Shown here: piece by piece, positions 11,491 to 22,149 of the stretch
How positions within the stretch are numbered: position 1 is the stretch's first letter
Layout: the number at the start of each line of letters is the position of its first letter
From: Archilochus colubris
Lineage: Eukaryota > Chordata > Aves > Apodiformes > Trochilidae
Assembly (NCBI GenBank): GCA_023079485.1
Contig: CM041085.1
Coordinates: forward strand, 26,273,121-26,337,120
Length of the DNA stretch: 64,000 nucleotides
Direction: 5' to 3'
Position numbers and translations under genes: made by a program
The notes under the pieces: model-generated
What the model saw: the letters and a program-made list of their open reading frames with translations, nothing else
Told to the model about the DNA's origin: nothing
Database searches by the model: none

Positions 11491-11551
11491 ACACACCAAA
11501 GAACCTAAGAAAGATGCGGAAAAGATAGTATCTGGTGCAAAAGGACTTGCA
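11491..11551 (+). other. Candidate 61-bp coding exon, gene unknown
   Basis: A strong acceptor-like tract (TTTTTTACTATTCCTCTTCTAG, 11469-11490) is followed by 61 bp and then a donor-like GTAAGTGA (11552). Only one of the three frames is open: one leading base completes a split codon, then 20 codons follow, reading HTKEPKKDAEKIV then SGAKGLA, ending in phase 0. The peptide is rich in Lys and Glu, in the manner of KEKE-type regions built from many short exons (triadin and junctin/ASPH are examples of that architecture). No specific identity can be claimed. No second exon in the window matches it in phase with similar composition. A chance pairing of splice-like sites is quite possible. Confidence 0.22.
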
Positions 11552-12318
11552 GTAAGTGAATTATGTTCCACTAGAAGCATAAGAAATTGTACTACAGTCT
11601 ACACAAGTGTCTCTGCAAGAGATGTGACGCAGAAAAATGCTAAACTGATTACAAAAAAACCCTGTCTTTGGAAGCAGTTTTTCCCATGTTTTTCCCCATC
11701 TTTGCTGCCTCTCAGGTACACTTGTTGCAGTTCATGACTCAGTGGCATGGTCTCTCCTCTCACCTTCTTGGCTCAGAGTGGTTTCAGTGTGCCTGGTCAC
11801 TGGTGGGTCACTTAAATCACCTCCCCATTTACTAACTTGCATTTATGGCACCATTATTTCTGTGGCAATCCCTTCTTGAGATCAAACAGTGTCATGGATC
11901 GGGCAGTGATTTATAGCAGTGCATGTAGAGGTGGTGGACAAGGCAATTATAGGCACAATAGAAATGTTATTTTTCACCTTATGAGTTCATCTGAGATTAG
12001 AGACTGACGATTCTTGAATCACCAGTTTCAAGAAGGTCACCACTCTCACTGCTATCAATTAGTCTTATTCTTTCTTGCCTGGTTTGTTTTAATGGTGGTG
12101 AATAAAGAAGAGGCTAATTTACAACTTTATTATTTCAAGCAAATAAATTAGGATGAGAAGACTGGTGCACAACTGACAAGAGTGACTTCTAGAGCCTCTG
12201 CTCTTCAATCAAACTTACCAAATGCTGCTAATTACACAGTCTGCTTCATTTATTTTCTTCAGGTTTATGTGACAGTGTGCTGTTTTCCCTGCTAGAAAGG
12301 CAGGGATGTACATTAGTA
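11552..12318. other. Non-coding spacer, no gene seen
   Basis: No recognisable element, frames are short. This lies between the exon-like unit at 11491-11551 and the next CR1. Confidence 0.55.
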
Positions 12319-12545
12319 AGTCAAGGGGAGGGCCATCAAGATGACCAAGGGTTTGAAACACATGATAAGAGGTTGAGAAATCCATTAATTCAGTCTTACT
12401 AGGAAAAAGATGATTGAATAACTTATTCTGGTTTCCAACTGCAAAATGGGAGGGTATGGATAAGGTGGAGTTCAACTCTTCTCAGAGGAGAATAGCAACT
12501 GACTGAGAGTCACAATGGTCACAAACTGCAACAAGAAATTCTGAC
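12319..12545 (+). mobile_element. Highly degraded CR1 LINE fragment, plus strand
   Basis: The text GGAGGGCCATCAAGATGACC, then AGGGTTTGAAACACATGATAAGAGG, matches the CR1 ORF2 region that normally reads as a ...RRATKMIRGLEHL... type sequence. Further on, GGTGGAGTTCAACTCTTCTCAGAGG and AATGGTCACAAACTGCAAC correspond to the later ORF2 tail. The reading frame is broken throughout, and the 3' terminal repeat is not evident, so edges are approximate. It has the same orientation as the copy at 10931-11328 but is much more diverged, so it is probably a separate and older insertion. Confidence 0.72.
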
Positions 12546-13613
12546 CAGATAGCTGTAGTGGTCATTGATAGTTACAAAAATGCTCAGTGCAATTAATAGA
12601 TAAATAGATGTGACTGGATTTTAAAATTATTTCATACTATGATAGTTAAACATTGTTGAAAGCCAGTTTGGCCACAGAGAACTTAAAGTTACACTTAAAC
12701 ATTGATTTTCTTATTCGTTTTCTTGACACCACTGTAGATGTGGTCTAGGAATCCAGTGAAGAGTAAGAAAAATAACAACTGTTTTTTATTAAGAGCAAGA
12801 GATTAAATCAATTCATTGGACCTGAAACTGCATGAGTAGGTGAGGCAACATTCCAGTTCATCTTAGTTCCAAAATACGCCTTCTCACACTGAAGCTCCAC
12901 AGCAGGATATGAAATCACAAACATCACATCATCAGAACAAATGCTCATCGCAAGTTCATGAAGGCAGGACACCATAAATCAACAGCTCCTGAGAGCTGCT
13001 GGGTTTGGGCTTTTCTAAAGACAAATGAATTTTTTTATAACCTGTCATTGTAAAATGAACCCAAAATAAAGAAAACAAAAATATGGCTGTGAAGAAACTG
13101 TAATGTAATAAGTAGATTTGGCTAAAAAGCAAAAAGTTCCCCCCAAAATCCTCCTGCAAATGGGCCTTGATTCAATCAAATACTGAATCATAGGTTTAAT
13201 TTTTAAGTCTAATTCCATTCCAAGTCTACAAAGAATTTAAGCACTTGCTTAAACTTAAATAATGACATATGTGGTTTGTTGGGCTAGACATATTCATTTG
13301 CATTTTTAATTAAACTGCTTTGGCTTCAGTCACATCTCTCTGTGCATGCTTGCAATGCACATGCACACATATGAATCTCTAGCCATGCATGTTGACTAAA
13401 AAGGCTTCAAAAGTTATACAAGTGGATATTTGCATCAATTGGTTTTAATGTGCTAGTAACAGTGGATATGATTATACAGCACACTTTGGGAGCTGAAAAA
13501 TGCAGTGTCCCCCAGTAGCTTAATAGCAGCAAAGCTCTGTTTTCAATTAAAGCTGATTACCATAGGAAGATTAACAAAAATACGTTTAAACAGAAAAATG
13601 TGTCTGAGACTCC
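12546..13613. other. AT-rich non-coding DNA, no gene seen
   Basis: No feature recognised. Frames are short, the longest about 67 codons on the minus strand at 13159-12956. Confidence 0.6.
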
Positions 13614-14290
13614 TGTGATGTGCTGTTGGATATCCCAATGGAACACAAAAGAAAATCTCAGTGTAAGCAGAAGGTGTTCTGCTGTGAAATTATTTACTCA
13701 GTTCTTGCCATCAGTTATTTTGGCCAAGATGACTGGATGCTTGGCGTCGTTGCGCGTTGCATAGATTATCAGTGGAAGGTGCCAAACTCTTCTTATTTTA
13801 GCATTATTAGTGTTATTACTGTTCTTCTTTTGTTTTGCAGGGCTTTGTTGTTGGTTTCAAAACACTTGATGCTGGGTGTGGTAAGCAGAAGTCCTCACCC
13901 TGGGAAAGAGAGTTCTCCCTGTCCCTGCACTTTCCAGAAGCGGTTGCTATTGTTTTTCCCCTGGTTGCATGAGGATCATTCTGCTGCCTGAGTGCTCAAG
14001 ATTGCCATGAGCAGCATCAGGAGAGTGTCCTGTACCGTCCAATTCCTGCCTGGCTGTGCTTCATCAGTTGTTGTTGTTTGTGTTGCTTAGGGTACCAAGT
14101 AATTTCTGCTGCAGCTTCTCCTTTCCTTTTAGTTTCTCTGAATTCTGTTACTACCCCGTGCTGTAATCTTGTACATGTAAGCTGAAGGAATTGCTGCTGG
14201 ATGAGCCAAATGAGCTGGCAAACATACTGGGCAGTATTTCCCCAGAAACACCCTCTGGAAACTGAAACCCCCTAAATAGCACCAACAAGA
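13614..14290 (+). other. GC/CpG-enriched patch with a 123-codon frame and a strong acceptor-like site
   Basis: The patch differs from its flanks in composition and has a tight CpG group (GGCGTCGTTGCGCGTTG, 13743-13759) in otherwise CpG-poor DNA. A plus-strand frame runs 13620-13991 (123 codons) without a recognised domain; residues about 70-95 are hydrophobic. A very good acceptor tract (GTTCTTCTTTTGTTTTGCAG) ends at 13840, and a donor-like GTAAGC lies at 13881, giving a 40-bp unit open in two of three frames. The patch could be an old LTR, a non-coding RNA exon with flanks, or chance. No terminal repeats were found. Confidence 0.25.
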
Positions 14291-15583
14291 TCTTTGTACC
14301 TATTCCGACATGTAGACTCAATTTTTAACAGAGATGCAAAAACAGAAAAAATTTTCTCGAGGTAATGGATTTTGGATTAAATAGATCAGTCCTCAGGGCG
14401 TCAGTTTTTATCAGCTGGTAATGAATCCTCAAATCCCAAAGAATTTATTTCAAAATGGATAGATGGAAAGGCGAACAGATGAAACATATGTAAGCTTGCA
14501 CAGTTGTTTATTTTTAATTTACAGAAACATTTCAATGAGTAGGTGTTCCTGAAACTTAAATGCCCTGTTTAAACTTAACCATTCAGTATCAAAAAAATAA
14601 ATCATAGGCAAGAAATTGGCTCTGATTTCAATAGAATCTGTCAGTTTATACAAGGTGAAGGTCAAGTTTTAAATTTCTTAGCCTCTGCTGTTTCTTATAA
14701 CCACAGCTCTGAGTAGATGGTACAGTAGCACAGCCCCCCAGGAACCGAGGGATAAGGGATGGTGTTTCTGTGGGATACACTCCCTCCTTGAGATATAAAG
14801 CAGAGAAAATGAGTGCTACACCACTTTTTTCAGAAAACTGGAGGGTTTCTCTTCTTCCTGGTGTTGTGCATATGGAGAAGGCATCAAATCAAATGTCTTT
14901 CATTCTTAATGGAAGAATTCTCACTTCAGTATTCAGTAGGTCACTTTTAAGACATCTCTATGTTTCCAACAAACCATTCCAAAAACCAAGAATGAATTGG
15001 TTCTCAATTTTTCCCATCTGAAAAGTGACAATAAACCATAATTTTACAATAAGCTCATAATAAATTACAGTTAAACATATATGCTACAACATATCAAAAT
15101 ATTCTGTATAAATTATTCTAGCTGAATTTTTGGTTGTTTTAGCTCAAAGTGCACCTAAATCAGCACTTCAGGGAAAGTCCTAAGAAAGACATTTTTCTTG
15201 GCTTTAATCGGAGAGAAAAGCTATCCAATAGAATTAATACATTTCTATTACTCTATTCCTCTCATAATACCTGTTATTGTTTTACCTTTCCCCAGTTTGT
15301 TGTCCATTGCTGAGAAGAAAGGACCACTAGAAAATCATTAGCTTCATGTACTTGTAGATAATGGTGTTCTGTTCTCTGCAAGCTTAAAAAAAATAGTTTT
15401 GTTTGCACAGTCCTTCTTCTGTGTCCATTTTCCCTCCGTGAGAATATCATATTTTCCTATAAAGCCCTGCTTTAGGATTTCTCAGGTTGATGTTTCAGAC
15501 AAAGATTAGCTGATATTTCCAGAATTTAAAGAAAATGGATACAAAACCCATACATGGCTTCATTTCTCTTATGCAATCGTGGG

Positions 15584-15614
15584 TTTTTTTGTTTGTTTGT
15601 TTGTTTGTTTTTTC
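15584..15614 (+). repeat. (GTTT)n microsatellite
   Basis: About five consecutive GTTT units preceded and followed by T-runs. It ends in TTTTTTCAG and so makes a good-looking but probably accidental splice-acceptor tract. Confidence 0.9.
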
Positions 15615-16100
15615 AGAAGCCTATATAAAATCTGAGCCTGGCTTCTATATGATACTATATTCCTCTTATAAGAGGGAACTGAATGCATGGTAGCTACCTG
15701 GTTTAGAGAGAAATAATTGATCTAAACTGAAATGTGAGTACAACACAGTGAAAGCAAAACACATTCTATTCTTCCATTAGTTTCGGTATTTTTTTAAACT
15801 TTTAGGTAAATGAATGCTTAGAAAGAAATTATAAGCAGAGACAAAATAGGGCAATAATTTCCCTTCTAAGAGGAGCTTTCAGATGCATAGATCTTTGGAG
15901 GATTTGCACTCTGAGGAAAAAAGAGTGGTGTATTTTGGTTTTGCCTACTGGGACATCCCTGAGACTAGATGCCAAAACCTGTTCTTCCTTAAAGCTGGTA
16001 TAGCCTTACCAAGTGGAAGGGACACTGGAACCTGCAAGATGAAAATAGTATGGAGCAGCTACCAGAGAAGGAAAAAGAAAGACACTTAAAGAAGATTAGC

Positions 16101-16134
16101 TATTATTACTATTATTATTATTATTATTATTATT
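16101..16134 (+). repeat. (ATT)n microsatellite
   Basis: Trinucleotide tract TATTATTACTATTATTATT continuing as pure ATT units to 16134, with one early interruption (ACT). Confidence 0.95.
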
Positions 16135-16856
16135 TTGTCTTCTAAAGTAATTTGGCAATTTGATAACATAGAGAAAGGCACAATAAGGCATAACTGTACA
16201 GAGTCTTTAAGCTGCATATTGCTGCATATACAGTATGTGTCATGACATCCTTCCATAGTCAGTCAACTATATGAGCTGGAAAAAGAGAGCTACAAGCTTC
16301 CATCTGGCAAGACAGCAGCCCTTGTGAAAAAACAAAATGACTCCCCCCCTTTGTGCTTAAATGTAGTCCATTCTCAAGCAATATTATTTCAGCAAAATTA
16401 ATTCCTTCCTGTGTCACTCATCATTCAAAGAGATTTATATGAATTGGGTTTCCAATAATCATTTTCTCAAAGAACAGAAGAAATGGTTCAGAAATAGGAA
16501 AGGCTCTGTCACGCTACTCTATGGTCACAGGTTAATTCAGGTTGGAAGGACATCATATTAGTAACATAACATCATGTTAGTAGTTTGACCATGTGCACAC
16601 AGCAGGGTCATTGATAAGGTCAAATCAAGTTACTCAGGGCTTTATGAAGTAGAGTCTTCAAATTACAGAGATGGAGGCTAAAAAATGTTTCTGGGCAGAA
16701 TGCTTCACCGCTTGACTGATGTTGTAGAAGAAAAAAAAATACAAAAAAGCTGAACTCTCCTGTTTCAAAATATATGTGTTCTCTCATCTTCTCATCCTGG
16801 ACCACAGTCAAAAACATCACCCTCTCTTCTCAATTAGCTCTACTTAGATAATAGAG

Positions 16857-16945
16857 GTCTGCTATCAAGTCCCTCTTATCCAAGCTAAACAAACCCAGCT
16901 TCTCACCCTCTCCTCACTGGGCATGTGCTCTGGTACCCTAATCTC
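16857..16945 (-). mobile_element. Short internal CR1 LINE scrap, minus strand
   Basis: The text CTGCTATCAAGTCCCTCTTA, CCAAGCTAAACAAACCCAGC and CTCACTGGGCATGTGCTC matches, as reverse complement, the CR1 ORF2 segment that in better copies precedes LRELGLFSLEK. Both ends are missing, so it is a fragment left after deletion or heavy divergence. Confidence 0.7.
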
Positions 16946-19900
16946 ATTACACAGGACAGCAAAAAGTAGCTAAGGCTACTTATTTCTGGAATAGCACATC
17001 GTGTTCTGCTGGTCTTGATCTGGTTTCAAAAGAAAGACTATTTACTGGCTGCCATCAAAAATGGAACTACACCAAGAAGCACCAAACTCTGGTACTGACT
17101 TTGGTTTTAGCATTCTGGGGAAGGCCCAGAGCTGTTTTTTTGTTTCCTGCTTGGGAAGCATGTGAAAGAGCCAAACAGAGTGAAAGGGCTTTCTTGCAAG
17201 GATGGTTTCCAGATGCATTGAGCAGGGTTCAGAGGCAGAGCATAAAAAGGGTGACTGGATGAACTAAGCTGAAAGGTCAGTCTGAAAATAGCCAAGAAAT
17301 GCCCCCCGGTGCCTTACATATCTCATCAGAAATGGCTACAGATTTAGCAGTACCATATCTAGTCTGGTGAAAAATAGGTTGGAAGAATAGGAAAACCCTG
17401 TTCAGATAATGAGTTGAAAGCTGTGTATTCTTAGTACTTCAAGAGAGAAAGTATGGATCATTCTCTTCAACTAAAAAACTGGGATACTGGTCTCTATTGA
17501 GACAAGAATAAAATTAAGTTCTTCTGGAGAGCTTGGACATCTATTATCTGTCTGCTGGAGTAAATGAAAAGATAAGTTATGCTCTAGATTTTGTACCATT
17601 TTAGTAGCTGTTTTATTTTGAAAGATCTATAACGAGGAAGTTTTTTTGAGAGGCTGTAAAAAGGCTGAAGTACTTTTAATGGAAAATCTTAAAATATTTA
17701 TCACTCATGACAATTTATCATCTAAGAAAATTCTTAGAGAACACATTCAGCACTCAGACCAAGTGATGTAATTTTAAGAGGAGTATGCTGCACTTTTATG
17801 CTCCCGGGGAAGATTTAGTTCCTGCTATGACTGCAAATCTCAGTTCAGCCTTAGCTGCAAAGCCTTTATTCACTGCCATAAGAAAGATCAGCATTGAGCT
17901 GCTCTCGCTCCTTGAAGACTTGAGAACTGGTGGAATTGCAGTGCATTTTAATTTATGGAGTGTTTACACTGAAAATGTTTAAACAAGGAGTATCATTACC
18001 ACAAAAGACAAGACCATTCTCACTGTAACTGTGTTGTGTTCTATAGATTCTTTTCTCCCGAGTATTGCTAAACGACAGAAGATTTAAAGAGCGCAGATTT
18101 CTCTTGTGTATTGACGTTATCCCACTTAATTCCATCAAACTAACTTCAAAACTCAGTTTAGCTCAAAGAAACACATCTGTATGTATAGGCATTCATATAT
18201 CACTCCCTCCAAGCAATCTGGACTTTACTGTTTTCATATGCACATTATTCTTACTATGCAATGCAAAATACTGAAACATAGAGTGGCACTTACTTTTGCT
18301 TATCATCTGTCTCTTTAAAAGTCATCATGAGAACACAGTTGCTTAACAGAAGGCAAAATGTTTAAATGCTGGAGAGTGTTTCACTTCTTTGAGATGAACC
18401 ACCAGTGGAAATCAAATGGGAAAATGAATGTGAAGGACAACAGGAGTTGATAAATGACAGGGTTATATGACAAAGTGAGTGTGAAATTCAAAGCCTTAGA
18501 GTCACAGGGAAGAGTTAATTCAAGGTATACACTGGAGTACTGTGCTACAAATTGTTGTTACAGATGCAGTGCAGTACTATACAAAATATAGCCTATATTA
18601 TGGTGATTTGTCCATATATAGTAATTCCACACCTCAGTTCTTTTTCTCAAAGAGAGGCACGGCCAGCGGTCACAAGGAAATGTAACTTCAGCAGGTGACT
18701 CTGGCAAGTAATGATAAACGAAACAGGATTTTCCTCTCCTCACCTCTTCACTCTGCTAATAGCTGTCACCTCCTTCCTCTCCTGGTGCAAGCCCAGAGTG
18801 CCCCTGCTCAGAGCACCCGTGTTGCCCCAGGGTGTGCAAAGATGGGTGGGCTCTGAAATCCCCCCTGCAAAGACCATCTTCAGACTACCCCAAAAGGACT
18901 GAGGAGTCACAGAGCATCAGCAGCTGCAGCACAGCCATGAGGATAGCATCTCTGCTGCTCACCACTCAAGGTCAAAATTACATGTACCTTACCTCAAGAA
19001 AAACCCTCAGCAAGTGGATGTCAGTCTTCAAAAGGGTCACTGCTTTCCCAGTATGTCTGTTTCAAGCATCCTTTCACAGGGAGACAGCTACAAACCTTGC
19101 TTTCCCCATCGAGTTTCCATGGATGAAAGCATAGGTGTGGACATACACAGATACGGACAGGTAGATAGATGTAGATTAGAAATAGAGATAGGGATACAAA
19201 TAGACGAAGGGGAGGAGAAAAGTTAAGGCAAGGATTTGCATCAGCCACAGCCTTTTCAGCTCCCAGATAAAACTAGCTGTGAATGAGATAGCACTTGGGA
19301 GGGAAGAGCACGGTCCCACCTCAGATGTCTATTATAGTGTTATTATTGGTACAAATGGTAATATACAACCTAAAGAGATTTCTTTCATCATCTAGACCTA
19401 GAGAAAATATATATTTTTGTTCAGAGCCTTTCTGCATAGCTAAAATGCAGCTTTATACCTTACTGACCTAACTGTATTCCTACTCTCTTCCTTACAGGAT
19501 ACATCTGGTTTGCTTGTTACTGCACAAAAAGGAAATGTGTCATTGTACCAGACAGTAACCTGAGGCTATCTGCAATCATCATTTCCATTTTTCTTTTGCT
19601 TTAATGAATCCATCTCCATTACTTCTCCTACTATAACAAGAGCAGTAGCTTTCCTCACCACTGAATTATATCAGTTGTGATTGCATAAGGAACATGGCTT
19701 AAGATTTTCAGAAAGCTACATGAATTTTTTTCCCGTAGAAATGATGTCTGATGGAAAATACAAGTTTTTAGCCATTTTAAATTCGAAGTTTTTTAAGAAA
19801 ACACGCAGAATCAGCAATGTTTTTTACTTAGAAACATTGCTGAAAATATATTTGAAATATTTTATTTAGATAAGAAAGAATGCTTTGATGTAGTTCTGAC

Positions 19901-20524
19901 TTTTTAAGTATATTAAGATTGTAATTTTAATATTAGAGATGCACAATGTCTTCAGTGAATTATATGCTATTACTTAAAATACCTGAGTTATTAAAATGCA
20001 ATATACTATAGTGTTTCAACATGGTCAATTTAAAATGTATTAACAAGGGAATTAGTGTCACATGTAGTTTATGCTACCAAAATGAAACACTTCAGTGATT
20101 TTGAAGTAAACTTTCTTCAGGGGGAAATGTGAATATTTTAGTTTTTATTTCTGATTCAAATGAAAACCAGCTTTGAAATACTGAAATTTCCACTGGGGAT
20201 AGAAATTCAGTTTTCTGACCAGTTCTTCCTGTCAAATACATTAGCCCTTTGAGAATCACTGTTACATACATTCACACCTATGTGCATTTATGGGTACAGA
20301 AAAGAGATACTATCATTCAATTTGTTACTGATAAGTTTGGAAATACTAAATTGTAATTCTGCCTTTCTCTGTAATTCCAATTGATTTATCATGCAGCTCT
20401 CTATAAACTTATTAATTTTTCTGTTTATTTTCCCCCAAATATAGTTGGGATGAATTATTTTTACTACCTAACTATTAGCAAGGTTAAAAAGCTATTTTTT
20501 GCAGTGTCCTTTAAAGGAGTGAAA
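16946..20524. other. Non-coding DNA with a GC-rich patch
   Basis: No recognised gene. A GC-rich patch at about 18740-18970 opens overlapping frames (for example 18832-19134, 100 codons) of no known family. An acceptor-like tract CTACTCTCTTCCTTACAG ends at 19497, and an acceptor-like tract also faces it from the minus strand near 19533; short open frames follow on both strands, so the signal is ambiguous. A degenerate GATA-rich stretch is at 19141-19205. Confidence 0.5.
19141..19205 (+). repeat. Degenerate GATA/GACA-rich simple repeat
   Basis: The stretch contains repeated AGATAC, GTAGATAGATG and ATAGAGATAGGGATAC words, consistent with a decayed GATA-type microsatellite. Confidence 0.5.
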
Positions 20525-20578
20525 TATTACAGGCTGGAAAGGATTGTTATGATCATATAATATGGTCTGTAAAACACT
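20525..20578 (-). mobile_element. Possible ancient CR1/L3-type LINE scrap
   Basis: The text TACAGGCTGGAAAGGATTGT, then TATGATCATATAATATGGTCTG, resembles the reverse complement of old amniote CR1 3' ends, which read as a mutated TAGGGCTGGAAAGGAC...ATCATCTAGTCTG. Only about 50 bp can be matched by eye. Chance similarity is not excluded. Confidence 0.35.
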
Positions 20579-21418
20579 TAATTGGGATGAATTAAAATAC
20601 ATGTTTGTTATTTTTTTTAAAAGGCTGTCTTTAATACATAGGGATTCACAGTTCTTACTAAAGTGTTTTGATAAGTATGCTGATTATAAACAAGGGCTTA
20701 TGTCTTGCTTTATGTCTGCTAGAGGAATCAAACCCTGTATAAGAACATGCAGTTTCCATATCTTGGTCCTCTAATGAAATACGTTTAGATGAACGCTATG
20801 GAAAGCAATAAAAAAAATCATACAATTGTTTATTTCAGTCCAATATTCTTTCTTCTCTAATACCAAACATGTCACATTAATATGTAATAAAAAAGCAATT
20901 ATTAAAAGGCGTGTAATATGACAGATTTTTCCTTAATGCCATTCACTTAGGATTTGGCTTATACCATGAGGCAAATGAGTTTATACCCCTTGCAAATATT
21001 TTAATATAACTATATCCAAAGTGACAGTGAGTATTTTTATTATCCATATAAATGACCCATCACATCTTAAATCCTGTTAAGCTTTTGGCCTCAGTGATAT
21101 CCTGTGGCCATGTGCTACAGAAATATAAGCTATGTGAAAATATGTTTACTTTTGTTAGTCTTAATTATGCTCCCTTTCAACCCCACCAGATCTCTGGGAG
21201 TTTTTAAAATACAAAAAAGGAGAGTGCTTGGTTCATCCTTTTATGCCAGTAGCACTTTCAGTTCCTCTCTGAGCTCTCTTTTCTGTAGAACAGGTTTGGA
21301 AAAAAACCTGAAAGCTTCTGAACCCTTATTTTTTCTAGATTGAAACTCACGCAGCATTTCCAGAGTTTGGAGATGTCTCATGTATTTCCACTCCCATCCA
21401 CTTCTGGTTTCCATTTAG
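20579..21418. other. AT-rich non-coding DNA, no gene seen
   Basis: Nothing recognised. Frames are up to 79 codons, with no family resemblance. Confidence 0.6.
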
Positions 21419-21585
21419 AAGAATTGTTGAAATACCACAAGGACGGCTGTTTTCACTACCATGACAGGAAGCAGGAGTGTTGGAAATGTCACGAGAAAGC
21501 CTGTTCTTACAAGATTTCCAGCCTAACAGAGCTGTCTCAAGAAGTTATTTTGCATAGTTCAGATATGGTTCAGATAAACATCTAA
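21419..21585 (+). other. Cys/His-rich open frame after an acceptor-like site, identity unknown
   Basis: An acceptor-like tract (CCACTTCTGGTTTCCATTTAG) ends at 21418. After two leading bases the frame stays open for 54 codons to TAA at 21583-21585; the same frame extends upstream to an ATG at 21340. The peptide holds a dense Cys/His group, DGCFHYHD then ECWKCHEKAC, with C-x2-C-H-x3-C spacing, followed by a Ser/Leu-rich tail. Such spacing can bind zinc but matches no named finger that I know. The frame's end overlaps the start of the opposite-strand 196-codon frame. It may be chance. Confidence 0.15.
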
Positions 21586-22149
21586 ACTTTTGCACAAGCT
21601 GAATCGGAACTCAAACTTCTTATCTTTATCTGTTGCAGACACTGACACCATGTAAAGCCAAAACAAAATAAATGAATGTGCCAACCAGCATGGAAGCACT
21701 GCTCCTCCTGCCTTCTGTTCCTGCCTTTCTTCTTCCTTAATACCATTCTTCAGCTGGAACAGGCCTGAAGAGACCACAGGTGTTGTTCCCATATACAGAG
21801 GGTGTCTACTGAGACTCAGGCCCTTACAATCACTGCCCTGAGAGGTCTCACATGTGAAACCAGATTTCCTCAGGAAGCTCCATTTCAATAGCCCTGTCTG
21901 CTCTCTCCTTCCAGAGCCTCCCAAATCTCTGTTCCTGGGGAGCATGAAGGAACCATTTACCTGAATCCCTCTGATCCTGACAAATGCAAAAAGGGTGGGA
22001 GAGGAAAGAGGTGAGGAATGAAAGTTCCCTTGCTGGACACAATAACTTGGACTTTCTCTGTAAGAAAACATAGGATCAGAAGGTGCTAAAATTTTTAATT
22101 CTTTGGCCTGGTCTTGCAGTTGTGCAACCACACTTTGTCCCTTATCCAT
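21559..22149 (-). other. Longest open frame of the window, 196 codons, unrecognised
   Basis: An ATG at 22149 (minus strand) opens 196 codons to a stop at 21559. The predicted protein starts MDKGQSVVAQLQDQAKELK, has no recognisable domain, has an acidic/basic patch near residue 140 (IKEEERQEQK), and has a hydrophobic segment near residues 150-170 (LPCWLAHSFILFWLYMVSVS) that could span a membrane. There is no signal peptide. Local GC is higher than in the flanks, which lengthens chance frames. Inside it lies a very good acceptor tract (minus strand, pyrimidine-rich, ending in TTTGCATTTGTCAG) closely followed by a donor-like CAGGTAAATG near 21960, which sits oddly with a single continuous coding exon. 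A real gene is possible but unproven. Confidence 0.18.

Larger units (their letters stand above)
14291..16856. other. AT-rich non-coding DNA with simple repeats
   Basis: No gene recognised. It holds the GTTT tract (15584-15614) and the ATT tract (16101-16134), listed separately. A 14-bp perfect palindrome (CCTCTTATAAGAGG) lies at 15662-15675. Frames are under 85 codons. Confidence 0.6.

Noticed and set aside
14332..14361. 30-bp exon-like unit with DAKTEK-type peptide, considered as a partner of 11491-11551
   Set aside because: Its most protein-like frame needs one leading base while the 11491 exon ends in phase 0, and its donor (GTAATG) is weak. The two do not join.
15617..15700. Open frame after the GTTT-tract acceptor
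   Set aside because: The acceptor is a by-product of the microsatellite, and the frame of about 24 codons has no donor or known similarity.
19498..19600. Open frames after a strong acceptor at 19497
   Set aside because: Three different frames, and the opposite strand too, give equally plausible short peptides, which shows the signal is not specific.
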